A stretch of DNA of 64,000 bases from Psychrosphaera sp. B3R10 (GCF_018861025.1 NZ_JAHKQH010000028.1:76055-140054), one strand, 5' to 3'; positions 19,432 to 29,511 are shown, counted from the stretch's first letter. Notes: generated by a model from the sequence alone, not told the origin. Program-made: numbers and translations.

Positions 19432-21561
19432 CTACAATGCATCAGTAACAATTTTAGGTGTTACGAAGATTAAAAGTTCGCGTTTTTCGTTAAAAGAAGT
19501 ATCCGTTCTGAACAATCTACCAATAAATGGTAGGTCACCTAACAGCGGAACTTTACTTACGGAGTTTATCACTTGTTGCTGATATATTCCCCCCAATACT
19601 ATAGTTTCACCATTAACAGCTGTGACTTGTGTTTGTAGTTGCTGCGTATCAATCGCGACAGCTGGGCCAGTTGGTGTAGAAACTGTATCGCCCCGCGCAT
19701 CTTGAGTGATGTTTAAATCTAATATTACACTGTTATCTGGCGTGATTTGCGGTGTAACTTCCAAACTCAAAACCGCTTTTTTGAATGTCACAGTTGTTGC
19801 ACCACTCGACGCAGCCTGAACATAAGGTATTTCTGTACCCTGCTCAATCCGTGACATTTTTTGATTTGAAGCCGTGATACGTGGGGTTGCAACTATCTCA
19901 CCCTTATTTTCACGCTCTAATGCAGATAATTCTAAATCTAATAATGTACCGTCAGCTAAACGGGCTATTTGCACAGCAATACTACCTGCAGGGCTTGCAA
20001 CGGGTAAGTTTACATTTAGTCGTTGGGCTACAGGTATTGCAAGGACACTAGTTTGGTCGCCGCCTGCAGTCGCAGTATCTTGATTGTAATTTGCTGAACC
20101 AGCGCCATCCAATGACCCGCTGATACCCGAAGTATAACCACTGCTTGGTGCATTTCGGTCAGTAATACCCCAACGAATACCAAGTTGCTCGTCAATATTG
20201 TCACGAATTGTGACCATTCGAGCCTCAATAATAACCTGTTTAATTGGAATATCTAATGTTCTAACTGCTTTTTTAACGGTTTCGATACCATCAAACGTAT
20301 CTTTAACTAAAAGTGTATTAGTTCTGTCGTCCACCGATACTTGACCGCGTGGTGTTAAAATTGACGTTCCATCTGATTTTAACAATGCCGCGATATTCAC
20401 CGCTTTCGCGTAGTTTATTTGAATAAATTCGGACACCAGCGGTTCGTTTTCTTCCACTTTTTTACGTGCTTCAAGTTCCCGTGCTTCACGAGCGGTTAAT
20501 TCATCCGCTGGGGCAACCATTAATACATTGCCGTCCATGCGTTTATCTAAACCTTTCGTTTTTAATACGATATCGAGCGCCTGATCCCACGGTACGCCAT
20601 TTAATCTTAGTGTTAATGACCCAGACACTGTATCCGATACCACTAAGTTAAACCCGTTGTAGTCGGCAATTATTTGTAAAACAGTTCGTATTGGTAAATC
20701 CTGGAAGTTTAGGGATATCGGCTGACCTTGATACTCAGTTCCGCCGGCTAATATGCCTTGTTGCTCTGCGGCTTTAATGACAGATAAAGTGAAGATATTA
20801 TCAAGTTGTTGGAAGTCATACTCAAACTCACCGTCAACATTAACAACTAAACGCGTATTAACGCCCACTTGGAATGTTTCAATACCACCTACCACAGTGC
20901 CAAAGTCGGTCACGTCCATTTTATAAAGCAGTTCATTTACAATATCAGTATTGTGAAACTCAATAAAAATTTGATTGTCAGAGGAAGTGACATCAACCGC
21001 TGCCATATTATCGCGTAGGAACACCAAAACACGGCCTTCGGTTTCTTGACCGGGATCTGTACCACGACGGAAGTCTAAAGCTTGAATGCGATTGATAAGT
21101 GTAATTGCAGTGTCTTGTTGTGCTTGAGCTTCTAACGATGCATTGTCTGAAACACGAATAAAGAAACGATTACCTTCAACACGTGATTGATAGATTTTTA
21201 AGTAATCGAGTAAAATGCTCACCATAACGCCGTCATCCATATACTGGGTTTCAACATTAATAACGCCATCTTTCTCGATTAATACGTTAGCTAGGCTTTC
21301 TTCAAAATCAGTTTCGTCAAAAAACATTTCAATTCGAGCAGGTTCGTTATAAACCTGAACATTTGGATCTGCGTAGAGTTCTTCATCAAAGACAAATTCG
21401 AGTTCAGTTTCACCTTTAACAATTGGGCTATATCGAATGTCATACAACAAAGGTATCGATTGTGCGGTAAACACCATAAAAAGGGCAAACATCCCAACAA
21501 GCGATCGCACCGTTGCAGATTTATTTTTATTTTTTGTTTGAAAATCCATATTTTTGACCAT
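19432..21561 (-). CDS. pilQ: Type IV pilus secretin PilQ
   Basis: PilQ forms the outer-membrane channel through which the type IV pilus passes. After a signal peptide, AMIN-type domains occupy the first third. The secretin/TonB short N-terminal domain follows (ISLNFQDLPIRTVLQIIADYNGFNLVV), then the secretin N0/N1 region and the secretin barrel, ending EKRELLIFVTPKIV. I take ATG 21561 as the start because it lies just after the pilP stop with AGAAGA upstream; an upstream in-frame start at 21621 would place 58 bases inside pilP. From 21561 the protein is 710 residues. Confidence 0.95.
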   Translation of the reverse strand: MVKNMDFQTKNKNKSATVRSLVGMFALFMVFTAQSIPLLYDIRYSPIVKGETELEFVFDEELYADPNVQVYNEPARIEMFFDETDFEESLANVLIEKDGVINVETQYMDDGVMVSILLDYLKIYQSRVEGNRFFIRVSDNASLEAQAQQDTAITLINRIQALDFRRGTDPGQETEGRVLVFLRDNMAAVDVTSSDNQIFIEFHNTDIVNELLYKMDVTDFGTVVGGIETFQVGVNTRLVVNVDGEFEYDFQQLDNIFTLSVIKAAEQQGILAGGTEYQGQPISLNFQDLPIRTVLQIIADYNGFNLVVSDTVSGSLTLRLNGVPWDQALDIVLKTKGLDKRMDGNVLMVAPADELTAREARELEARKKVEENEPLVSEFIQINYAKAVNIAALLKSDGTSILTPRGQVSVDDRTNTLLVKDTFDGIETVKKAVRTLDIPIKQVIIEARMVTIRDNIDEQLGIRWGITDRNAPSSGYTSGISGSLDGAGSANYNQDTATAGGDQTSVLAIPVAQRLNVNLPVASPAGSIAVQIARLADGTLLDLELSALERENKGEIVATPRITASNQKMSRIEQGTEIPYVQAASSGATTVTFKKAVLSLEVTPQITPDNSVILDLNITQDARGDTVSTPTGPAVAIDTQQLQTQVTAVNGETIVLGGIYQQQVINSVSKVPLLGDLPFIGRLFRTDTSFNEKRELLIFVTPKIVTDAL

Positions 21562-21563
21562 TT

Positions 21564-22088
21564 TTATTCTTCTGCCGTAGCTTCTGCCATTAACACGGTT
21601 GCCGTTCGCTCTTTCCAGCAACCCGCACCGTCGGGGATCAGTTCAATTAAATCTACTTGATTATCCGTAACCGAAGTTATTCTACCGTTAAATAGACCAA
21701 TATAGTTATCATTAGTTACTCTATGTAATGAACCATCTGTTGCTTCTACTAACGCCCAAATTTGATTATTCGTGCCTAACGTACCTTTCATGCTTAAATT
21801 ATCAAGCGCAAATTTTTCCAAAGGTTGTTTTCTTCTTCGATGATCAGGGGCAAGGCAATTTTGAACTGGGACAAAATTTTCTTCAATAGCTTCAGGTGAA
21901 GGCAACTCAAACGGACTTCGCGTAATGACTGCTTCATAATCGACATGAACAAACTTTTTGACTTCTGGGATTGGATCAATCTTAACCGGTGCGCCGTTTT
22001 TCACCTCATTCATATACTGCTGAATATCAGACACGTCATCGTAACAACCTTGAACCAAAAGAGTGAATAATAACATTAACCGTTTCAT
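21564..22088 (-). CDS. pilP: Type IV pilus assembly lipoprotein PilP
   Basis: PilP links the inner-membrane PilMNO complex to the secretin PilQ. The 174-residue protein starts MKRLMLLFTLLVQGCYDD, a lipoprotein signal with the lipid-modified Cys at 15. The C-terminal half holds the beta-sandwich that binds PilQ (LDNLSMKGTLGTNNQIWALVE onward, ending at GCWKERTATVLMAE). It begins at the pilO stop (overlap 1 bp) and ends 2 bp before the PilQ start. Confidence 0.92.
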   Translation of the reverse strand: MKRLMLLFTLLVQGCYDDVSDIQQYMNEVKNGAPVKIDPIPEVKKFVHVDYEAVITRSPFELPSPEAIEENFVPVQNCLAPDHRRRKQPLEKFALDNLSMKGTLGTNNQIWALVEATDGSLHRVTNDNYIGLFNGRITSVTDNQVDLIELIPDGAGCWKERTATVLMAEATAEE

Positions 22089-22693
22089 TACTTCGACTCC
22101 TTATAGCGGTAGGTTTTAGCGACAACATTTAGTCTAAGCTCTTTATCCCGAGCATCTTCAATCGAAAATTCGTGCAAGGTTACAATCCGCGGCAGTGCTG
22201 CAACTTTACTGACAAATTGGCCAAATTCATGGTAATCGCCAATAACTTCTATTTGAATAGGTAATTCTGTATAAAACTCGTTTTCTATTTCCGGTAACCA
22301 ATTAATTCGAATAAACGTCAAACCCGAGGTTGTACCTACGTAGGTTATGTCATCTAGCAATCCTGGTGTTTCATGAGACGATGGCAACCTTTTCAGTAAC
22401 AAAGAAAAATTTTGTTCCATGTCTGTCATCTGTGATTTGTAAGAATCAAGGTTGACCGCAGCCCCATATTTTATTCGGTACGTCTTTCTAAGCTGTTGTT
22501 CATTGGCTTCAGCTTGTTCTAATTCACTGATTTTTCCACTGACCAAAAACATATAACTCAACACCGAGACCGCAATGGCAACAACTAAAGCCATTGCAAT
22601 TTTGGCCGCTTTTGGCCAAGACCCCATATTTTCAAAATCGATATCATTGATATCAAATTCTGATAAGTCAAAATTCAGCTTGTCGAAGTTCAT
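22088..22693 (-). CDS. pilO: Type IV pilus inner-membrane protein PilO
   Basis: PilO dimerises with PilN in the pilus alignment subcomplex. The 201 residues have a short cytoplasmic part containing three DI/DF repeats (about 1-25), one membrane helix (about 30-52), a coiled-coil stretch (SELEQAEANEQQLRKTYR) and a periplasmic ferredoxin-like domain with the conserved FGQFVSKVAALPRIVTLH. It overlaps pilN by 4 bp and pilP by 1 bp. Confidence 0.93.
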   Translation of the reverse strand: MNFDKLNFDLSEFDINDIDFENMGSWPKAAKIAMALVVAIAVSVLSYMFLVSGKISELEQAEANEQQLRKTYRIKYGAAVNLDSYKSQMTDMEQNFSLLLKRLPSSHETPGLLDDITYVGTTSGLTFIRINWLPEIENEFYTELPIQIEVIGDYHEFGQFVSKVAALPRIVTLHEFSIEDARDKELRLNVVAKTYRYKESK

Positions 22694-23259
22694 TTTTTCG
22701 CTCCAACTTGCTCAGGTAAGTACTCAGTTACTTTTATTGTCATCTTAAAGTTACTTAACAAAGAGTTTTCTTTTTTGCCTGCAACAATCGATTCTAGTAT
22801 AGCGTCCGACAATAGTTCGGATTTGTCGATTTGACGGATCATATTGGCCAAACGGTTGTTAGATTCACTTCGGCCTGTTACTAAAATTAAATTATCTTTC
22901 TTCTCAACTCTAGTCAGGTAAATCCCAGCAGGCACAATTGCGGCAACTTCATTCAGCACCTGAGTACCTAAATTACGTGAGCTTTGCAGTTGTTCAATCA
23001 ATCGAATACGTTGGTTTAGATTATCTTTTGTATCATTCAAATTTCGAATTTCGCGGATCCGCTTATCCAAAATTGAGATTTCACTTTTTAAATAGTTATT
23101 GCGATATTCTTGTCCGGCAATCCGTTCAGAAAAGTAAAAGTTTAGTAAAAAAACGAAAAAGACAACAATAGCCGATAATCCAGCCAATATAGCAATGAAT
23201 TGCTGTTGCATTTCCCTTCTGGCATTTTCACGCCATGGTAATAGATTTATATATGGCAT
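22690..23259 (-). CDS. pilN: Type IV pilus inner-membrane protein PilN
   Basis: PilN binds cytoplasmic PilM through its conserved N-terminus INLLPWRE (residues 4-11), which is intact. One membrane helix (about 22-45) and a periplasmic coiled-coil then ferredoxin-like domain follow, to 189 residues. The start overlaps the end of pilM by 13 bp and the stop overlaps pilO by 4 bp, showing tight coupling. Confidence 0.93.
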   Translation of the reverse strand: MPYINLLPWRENARREMQQQFIAILAGLSAIVVFFVFLLNFYFSERIAGQEYRNNYLKSEISILDKRIREIRNLNDTKDNLNQRIRLIEQLQSSRNLGTQVLNEVAAIVPAGIYLTRVEKKDNLILVTGRSESNNRLANMIRQIDKSELLSDAILESIVAGKKENSLLSNFKMTIKVTEYLPEQVGAKK

Positions 23260-24338
23260 TCAGAAAAACTCCTTAGCGCCAATCCGGTTGCAATCATCAA
23301 CTGAGGTTGAATTAGATTAATTTCATCTAAATCCAATTCGGCTGCGACTTCCATATTTTTTAATGGGTTTGCAATTACGGTGTGTATTCCAAGTTCATCA
23401 ATTAACAAACGATCTAAACCATTTATTAACGCTGTGCCGCCAGAGAGAACGATGTAATCGACGTTTTCTTTTTCACTGGTATTTAGGAACATTTGAATCG
23501 AACGACGAATTTGTTGAAGTAAAGCCGTCTGGAACGGAGCCAAAACTTCAAACGTGTAATTTGGAGGTAAATTACCTAGTACCTTATCTCGCTCAGACTC
23601 TTCGAACGATTTACCATAATAGGTAACAATTGAATTTGTGAACTGTTCGCCACCAAATACCTGATCTCGGGTATAAAGTGCCCTTTCACCCTGTACGATA
23701 CTTACCAGCGAAATTTGTGCACCGATATCGACAAAGGCAACAACTTTATCTTCAGCGTCGTCTGGTAATTGACTAAAGCACAATCGACCAGCTCGACTTA
23801 AGGCGTAACTCTCAACGTCCATGACTTTCGGCTCAAAGCCGCCATCCATTACCGCGTGAGATCTAACTTCGATATGTTCAGTACGTGCTGCACTTAACAA
23901 AACATCAACCTTGGAAGGATCAGCTTTATTCACGTTTAGCTTTTCAAAATCTAAGCTAACTTCGTCAAGAGGGTATGGGATCAAAGAGTCTGCTTCAATT
24001 TCAATTTGACTTTCTAATTCAGATTCAGAAAGCGAAACATCCATATAGATAACTTTTGTTATCACACTAGCTCCTGATATCGCGACGGCAGCATGTTTGA
24101 CATTTTTAGGCATATGTTTACGAATTTTTGCAATCACACGAGATACAGCTTCAATATCTTGAATTTCACGATCCTTTATCATTCCTTTAGGCATTGGTTC
24201 TAATGCCGCGGCTTCCATACGAAAGATTCCATGTTGTTCTGACAACAACACAGCCTTTACTGAGTGTGACCCTATATCGATTCCCACCATATAAGGGACA
24301 CTCTTGGTGAAAAACTTTTTGATTATCTCAACTATCAT
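23247..24338 (-). CDS. pilM: Type IV pilus assembly ATPase-fold protein PilM
   Basis: PilM is an actin-like cytoplasmic protein that docks on the PilN tail. Actin-fold motifs are visible: phosphate 1 VGIDIGSHSVKAV (about 18-30), phosphate 2 VAFVDIGAQISLV (about 200-212) and adenosine IVLSGGTALINGL (about 300-312). Length is 363. It is the first gene of the pilMNOPQ operon and is divergent from mrcA with 144 bp between, the standard arrangement. Confidence 0.95.
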   Translation of the reverse strand: MIVEIIKKFFTKSVPYMVGIDIGSHSVKAVLLSEQHGIFRMEAAALEPMPKGMIKDREIQDIEAVSRVIAKIRKHMPKNVKHAAVAISGASVITKVIYMDVSLSESELESQIEIEADSLIPYPLDEVSLDFEKLNVNKADPSKVDVLLSAARTEHIEVRSHAVMDGGFEPKVMDVESYALSRAGRLCFSQLPDDAEDKVVAFVDIGAQISLVSIVQGERALYTRDQVFGGEQFTNSIVTYYGKSFEESERDKVLGNLPPNYTFEVLAPFQTALLQQIRRSIQMFLNTSEKENVDYIVLSGGTALINGLDRLLIDELGIHTVIANPLKNMEVAAELDLDEINLIQPQLMIATGLALRSFSECHI

Positions 24339-24482
24339 GTCAAGTAACTGAGCTTCCTGAAAAAATATGCTTTAATACAGAGATTAGACGCTTTTTAATC
24401 GAATAAAAAGCCTTTTCTCTATGCTGGTTCTAGTTATACTATCAGCTCGTTACATATTGACAAATTTTTTTAGGTAGTTTCA

Positions 24483-27014
24483 ATGGTTTGGCTGAATAAA
24501 TTACTACGAATATTATTCTATTGTGGATTATTAGGGCTTACGGTTTTAGTTTCATTTTATTTTTATATTCAAGATGAATTGCCTGATGAGGCATCAATTC
24601 GCGACGTTCAGTTCCAAATACCGATGAAAATTTATACAGCGGATGGCGAACTGATCTCCCAATTCGGTGAAAAACGCCGTAACCCATTACTTTATGAAGA
24701 AATTCCGCCTCAGCTGATGGAGGCGATTATTGCCACCGAAGACTCTCGATTTTACGAACACTTTGGATTTGATCCTATCGGGATCGTTAGGGCCGCTTTT
24801 GTTTCTATTACAAAAGGTCGTGCCGCACAGGGCGCAAGTACCATAACCCAACAGCTCGCTCGAAACGTATTTTTAACATTTGATAAAACCATTATCCGAA
24901 AAGTAAAAGAACTTTATATCGCTTTGCACCTTGAGCAAATCTTAACAAAAAAAGAAATTATAACGCTTTATCTCAACAAGATTTATTTTGGTAACCGAGC
25001 CTATGGTATCGGGGCTGCAGCGCAAGTCTATTACGATAAGCCAATTAATGAATTGACGCTGCCACAACTTGCGTTAATCGCTGGCTTACCAAAAGCTCCT
25101 TCGTCATATAACCCGGTTCGCAATCCAGCTAAAGCCAAATGGCGTCGAAATGTTGTACTCGGACGTATGTTCACTGTCGGTGCGATTGATGAAGCGACAT
25201 ATAAAGAAGCAATTGAAGCGCCAATTACAGCAAAACTCCACGGCGCCAATATTACCGCACATGCCCCTTACGTCGCAGAAGAAGTAAGGAAAGAAATGGT
25301 TGAGCGTTATGGTAAAGAAAAAGCTTATACCGAAGGATTTAAAGTTTATACAACAATAGATGCTAAAACGCAGAAAGCCGCACAGATTGCGTTAAGAAAT
25401 AATATTTTTGCCTATGACGAGCGACATGGTTATCGAGGCGCTACGCTCACTTTATGGAGTGAGGAAGAGACAGACAGTACAACTTCTGCTAATGCCAGTT
25501 GGAGTCTAGAAAAGATCGACCAAAGGTTGTCTCGCCTTAAGCAATTTAATGAATTAATGCCTGCGGTTGTTACAAATACAACAGAGCAAACCGCTTATGT
25601 GCAGCTCAAAGGCAATCAATTTGACGTGATTGAGTGGGACAACTTGAGTTGGGCTCGTGCTTATATTAGTGACGACAAACAAGGGCCAGCCCCTAAATTG
25701 GCGTCTGACATCTTAGTGCCTGGCGCGCAGATATGGGTTCGAAAACTTGAAGATGGTCGCTTACGTTTAAGTCAGATCCCAAGTGTCACCTCGTCAATCG
25801 TGGCACTTGATCCGAACAACGGTGATATCAAAGCTCTGGTCGGTGGTTACAATTTTGTTGGTAATCAGTACAACCGAGTGACTCAAGCAAAACGCCAAAT
25901 CGGCTCAAACATTAAGCCCTTTATCTATTCTGCCGCCCTAGAAAATGGCTTTACATTAAGTAGTTTAATAAACGACGCACCAATCAATAAATGGGATAAG
26001 AATCTTGGCACAGCATGGCGTCCAAAAAATTCGCCTGAAAATTATGATGGTCCTACGCGAGTTCGACGTGGACTTGCTCAGTCTAAAAACGTGATGTCGG
26101 TTCGATTAATGCGTTCATTGGGGATCCAAAAAACAGTTGATCACCTAACCAAATTTGGTTTTGCTGAAAGCGATTTACCTAAAAATGAATCACTTTCACT
26201 TGGTTCGGCATCGTTAACGCCGATTTCAGTTGTGACTGCAATGAGTGCGTTTGCAAATGGCGGGTATTTAGTTAAAGCAAATCTTATTGATCATGTCACT
26301 GATGCAAGCGAAAAAAATGTTTTCCAAGCGACAAAATATATTGCAAGAGAGCCTTCACAATTAGAACCGTTAGACGCACTTACTGACGATAACGTTGAGG
26401 TCACAGAGGATTCGGTTGAATCATTTGCCTTAGACGCCCCACGAGTCATTAGTAGAGAAAATGCGTTTTTAGTTGCAGACGCAATGAACAGCACCGTTTG
26501 GGGAGGCGGAACATGGAGTAAAGGTAATGGCTGGAACGGTACTGCGTGGCGAGCACAAACGTTAAAACGTCGAGACCTCAGTGGCAAAACAGGGACAACG
26601 AATAGAGCTGTAGACACATGGTTTACCGGCTTCACCCCCAAATTAGTGGCTACAACCTGGGTCGGCTTTGACGCACCGGGACGTCCGTTGGGCCGAACCG
26701 CTTATAATAGCAATTTAGGTGACGGGCATATTTATGGCGCGGAATCAGGCGCGAAAACCGCATTGCCTGGCTGGGTAGATTTTATGAGTCGCGTTTTACC
26801 TGACATTCCTGTTACCTATCGAGAAATTCCAGAGGGGGTTGTTTCCGTCAGGATAGATCGAGAAACAGGACTTCTATCTAGAAAAACAGATTACACAACC
26901 CGATTTGAATACTTCAAAAAAGGTACTGAACCAGACAAATATGCAGAAAACTCCCGACCTGTGAATATCGACGACGAAGAGGACTTTATTGCCGAAGAAG
27001 AAGAGTTGTTTTGA
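24483..27014 (+). CDS. mrcA: Penicillin-binding protein 1A
   Basis: A bifunctional peptidoglycan polymerase and crosslinking enzyme. A membrane anchor lies at about 7-28. The glycosyltransferase domain has catalytic Glu86 in ATEDSRFYEHFGFD and the QGASTITQQLARN motif. An OB-like insert lies in the middle, and the transpeptidase domain has nucleophile Ser475 and Lys478 (GSNIKPF), SKN at 534-536 and KTG at 702-704. Length 843 is typical. It is divergently transcribed from pilM. Confidence 0.97.
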   Translation: MVWLNKLLRILFYCGLLGLTVLVSFYFYIQDELPDEASIRDVQFQIPMKIYTADGELISQFGEKRRNPLLYEEIPPQLMEAIIATEDSRFYEHFGFDPIGIVRAAFVSITKGRAAQGASTITQQLARNVFLTFDKTIIRKVKELYIALHLEQILTKKEIITLYLNKIYFGNRAYGIGAAAQVYYDKPINELTLPQLALIAGLPKAPSSYNPVRNPAKAKWRRNVVLGRMFTVGAIDEATYKEAIEAPITAKLHGANITAHAPYVAEEVRKEMVERYGKEKAYTEGFKVYTTIDAKTQKAAQIALRNNIFAYDERHGYRGATLTLWSEEETDSTTSANASWSLEKIDQRLSRLKQFNELMPAVVTNTTEQTAYVQLKGNQFDVIEWDNLSWARAYISDDKQGPAPKLASDILVPGAQIWVRKLEDGRLRLSQIPSVTSSIVALDPNNGDIKALVGGYNFVGNQYNRVTQAKRQIGSNIKPFIYSAALENGFTLSSLINDAPINKWDKNLGTAWRPKNSPENYDGPTRVRRGLAQSKNVMSVRLMRSLGIQKTVDHLTKFGFAESDLPKNESLSLGSASLTPISVVTAMSAFANGGYLVKANLIDHVTDASEKNVFQATKYIAREPSQLEPLDALTDDNVEVTEDSVESFALDAPRVISRENAFLVADAMNSTVWGGGTWSKGNGWNGTAWRAQTLKRRDLSGKTGTTNRAVDTWFTGFTPKLVATTWVGFDAPGRPLGRTAYNSNLGDGHIYGAESGAKTALPGWVDFMSRVLPDIPVTYREIPEGVVSVRIDRETGLLSRKTDYTTRFEYFKKGTEPDKYAENSRPVNIDDEEDFIAEEEELF

Positions 27015-27043
27015 TCAATTCGTTACTTAAGTTCGATTAATCA

Positions 27044-27616
27044 CTATAACGCCTTTTTCTTTTTAAACTTATTGGCAATGACGTGTTTTTGATACGCGAC
27101 AAGCGCATTATAAGAATCATTTGTTACGGCTTCAATTGGGGTTCTATAGGCAATGTCGCGTAACCATTCAATATTATAAGGGCATGTGTTGATGAGTTGT
27201 TTAACTGACTCAATAGCTAATGCCTTATCCTCCACATGACAATAAAACAACGCTTCTGCGAACATCGTTGGCGTAATCACAAAGACATTGTCTCGGTTCA
27301 ATGCGTCGACGTTTAGCCCTTCTGCACTGGATGTTTGGGGTGGTGTTTCGATAAAGCGCGGATCAAAATTTGACATCGCTAAGTTGCGATTTGGTTGTAC
27401 CAAGTGCACCGTTTTATCGAGCTGTTTTAACGTCTTTCCGGTTTTTTGTTTAAAACCATACTGCGCAAAAAACTGGATAATATAGTTGCGTTGTCCTATT
27501 GAAAGAACATCATAGTCATTCCGCAAAAACCAATTGTCATCATAAACTGTCACAAGTGGCAGCGCACTTATGGCATATAGGTTTTTATCTGATTTTATGT
27601 CATTGAATAAACGCAT
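27044..27616 (-). CDS. Conserved-looking hypothetical protein
   Basis: I do not recognise this 190-residue protein. It has no signal peptide or membrane helix. Its middle contains a Pro/Thr/Ser linker (about 90-100) and its C-terminal half looks helical, ending in a run of lysines (NKFKKKKAL), which suggests a nucleic-acid-binding or cytoplasmic protein. It converges on mrcA with 29 bp between and lies downstream of the malic enzyme gene behind a terminator. The coding potential is good: sound ORF with normal composition. Confidence 0.55.
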   Translation of the reverse strand: MRLFNDIKSDKNLYAISALPLVTVYDDNWFLRNDYDVLSIGQRNYIIQFFAQYGFKQKTGKTLKQLDKTVHLVQPNRNLAMSNFDPRFIETPPQTSSAEGLNVDALNRDNVFVITPTMFAEALFYCHVEDKALAIESVKQLINTCPYNIEWLRDIAYRTPIEAVTNDSYNALVAYQKHVIANKFKKKKAL

Positions 27617-27645
27617 ACATTGTCCACATTCTCGTTATCAGAACT

Positions 27646-27677
27646 AATACCACAACAAACCAATACCACAACAAACC
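27646..27677. repeat. Perfect 16-bp tandem duplication
   Basis: AATACCACAACAAACC occurs twice back to back, immediately upstream of the hypothetical gene's start and downstream of the maeB terminator. It looks like a recent slippage duplication. Confidence 0.9.
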
Positions 27678-27687
27678 AATAAGATAC

Positions 27688-27713
27688 AAAAAAACCGCAT
27701 TAATGCGGTTTTT
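27688..27713. terminator. Terminator of the malic enzyme gene
   Basis: A stem pairing AAAACCGCAT with ATGCGGTTTT with T-runs on both strands lies 38 bp downstream of the minus-strand malic enzyme stop codon. Confidence 0.85.
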
Positions 27714-27750
27714 ACGTTTAGCGCTAATTTGCAGTTCAGTCAAAAATAGA

Positions 27751-28974
27751 TCAAAAACCTATTTTGGCAACACCAGACTTAATAGCGGCTTCTGAAACGG
27801 CATTTGAAACGCGTTCCAGCAAACGAGCATCCATCGGTTTAGGTATAATGTAATTTCGGCCAAACTCAAGAGAAGTTAGATTTGACGCAACTAAAACTTC
27901 TTGCGGCACGGGTTCTTTTGCTAAAGAACGAATCGCTTCAACCGCAGCTATCTTCATTTCATCATTTATAGCAGTTGCTCTTACATCTAATGCACCGCGG
28001 AAAATGAACGGGAAACACAAAACGTTGTTAACTTGATTAGGATAATCTGAACGGCCTGTCGCCATAATTAAATCATCGCGAACGGCTCTTGCTAATTCAG
28101 GTTTTATCTCAGGATCTGGATTTGAACAAGCAAATACCACAGGATTAGGAGCCATAAGTTTGAGTGCATGTTGACTCAGTAAGTTTGCTCCAGAAACCCC
28201 TACAAATACATCTGCGCCATCCATCACATCTTCTAAAGTACGTTTATCAGTATTGTTGGCAAAACGCTCCTTGAATTCATTCAGGTCGTCACGACGAGTA
28301 TGGATAACCCCTTGGCGGTCTAACATATAGATGCGTTCACGTTGCGCACCGCATTTGATAAGTAATTCCATACAAGCAACTGCCGCTGCGCCAGCGCCTA
28401 AACAAACAATAGTCGCCTCTTCTAATCTTTTACCCTGAATTTCTAAGGCATTTAACATGCCGGCAGCCGTAACTATTGCGGTTCCGTGTTGGTCATCATG
28501 AAATACCGGAACGTTACAACGTTTGATAAGTTCTCTTTCTATTTCAAAACATTCCGGTGCTTTGATGTCTTCCAAATTTATGCCGCCAAACGAATCTGCA
28601 ATACTTGCAACTGTGTTAATAAACTCAGCGGGGGTTTTATGTGTTACTTCAATGTCAAACGAATCAATATTGGCGAAACGTTTAAACAATAGCGCCTTAC
28701 CTTCCATTACTGGTTTAGACGCCAATGGACCAAGATTACCCAAACCTAGTATCGCTGTACCATTTGTAATGACCGCAACGGTATTTCCCTTTGACGTGTA
28801 TTTATATGCGTTATCAGGATCTGCAGCAATTTCTCTCACCGGTTCAGCAACACCAGGACTATAAGCCAAAGAAAGGTCATCGACAGTTTCCGCCGGTTTT
28901 GTTAAGGCAATACAAATCTTTCCTGGAGTAGGTTCTGAATGGTACTGCAGTGCACGTTTCTTTAAATCCGACAT
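27751..28974 (-). CDS. NADP-type malic enzyme, short form
   Basis: Oxidatively decarboxylates malate to pyruvate. The N-terminal catalytic domain has SLAYSPGVAEPV, TNGTAILGLGNLG, the metal-binding EDIKAPECFEIE and the HDDQHGTAIV motif; the Rossmann domain has VCLGAGAAAVACMELL. At 407 residues it corresponds to the malic-enzyme half of MaeB and lacks the phosphotransacetylase-like C-terminal domain of the 760-residue enteric enzyme. Short forms are known in related marine bacteria, so this is not a truncation. Cofactor choice is not certain from sequence. Confidence 0.92.
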   Translation of the reverse strand: MSDLKKRALQYHSEPTPGKICIALTKPAETVDDLSLAYSPGVAEPVREIAADPDNAYKYTSKGNTVAVITNGTAILGLGNLGPLASKPVMEGKALLFKRFANIDSFDIEVTHKTPAEFINTVASIADSFGGINLEDIKAPECFEIERELIKRCNVPVFHDDQHGTAIVTAAGMLNALEIQGKRLEEATIVCLGAGAAAVACMELLIKCGAQRERIYMLDRQGVIHTRRDDLNEFKERFANNTDKRTLEDVMDGADVFVGVSGANLLSQHALKLMAPNPVVFACSNPDPEIKPELARAVRDDLIMATGRSDYPNQVNNVLCFPFIFRGALDVRATAINDEMKIAAVEAIRSLAKEPVPQEVLVASNLTSLEFGRNYIIPKPMDARLLERVSNAVSEAAIKSGVAKIGF

Positions 28975-29371
28975 TGATATAATCCCAGTTGCGTAGTTCT
29001 AATTATTAATTGTTGTCCTAGCCTAACGATCCTCGTTGATCAAAATTAGGCGTAATCGGACGGTCAATTTACTACTAAAGTCGTAGATAAAAAACCGTTT
29101 ACTGGTAATAAGTTATAGCATGTCTACCTGTTCGTACCAGTTGGGTGTAATTTAACTACAAATAACAACAATTGATGAATTAAGTGCAACTAATAGATGC
29201 ACCAAGTAAAACTTTTTCTAAGAAGTTCATAGATATTTTAATGATTTAGCTCTGTATCGTGTTGATTCACGTAAATTAACTAAAATTCGCGAAACTTTCA
29301 GTTGTAGATTAATTACAACGAACACCCGTTAGAAAAATAGTGAATATTGCTAAAAAAAATGGAGATAAATA

Positions 29372-29449
29372 TTGAAAACCAGCACATTGAAACGCTCGAC
29401 ATCATTAAATGTGGCACTTGTAGCATGTAATTCGAGGTTAACGGGATAA
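29372..29449 (+). pseudogene. Possible remnant of an exported-protein gene
   Basis: A TTG-started frame with GGAG eight bases upstream reads MKTSTLKRSTSLNVALVAC, much like the signal-peptide start of an Alteromonadales TonB-dependent receptor, and stops after 25 codons. No further receptor sequence follows before rpmE, so if real it is a relic left by a large deletion. Confidence 0.25.
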
Positions 29450-29511
29450 ACTACTCATGCGCAATTGGTGAGTTAGAACAATAAAAATTTTGAGACTCAA
29501 AATCTAGGCAC

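Noticed and set aside
27751..28974. Malic enzyme as a truncated MaeB
   Set aside because: The malic-enzyme domain is complete with normal ends, and short forms without the phosphotransacetylase-like domain are ordinary.
29301..29319. GTTGTA/TACAAC stem as a terminator
   Set aside because: The stem is short and AT-rich and has no T-run; it may be an operator or chance.
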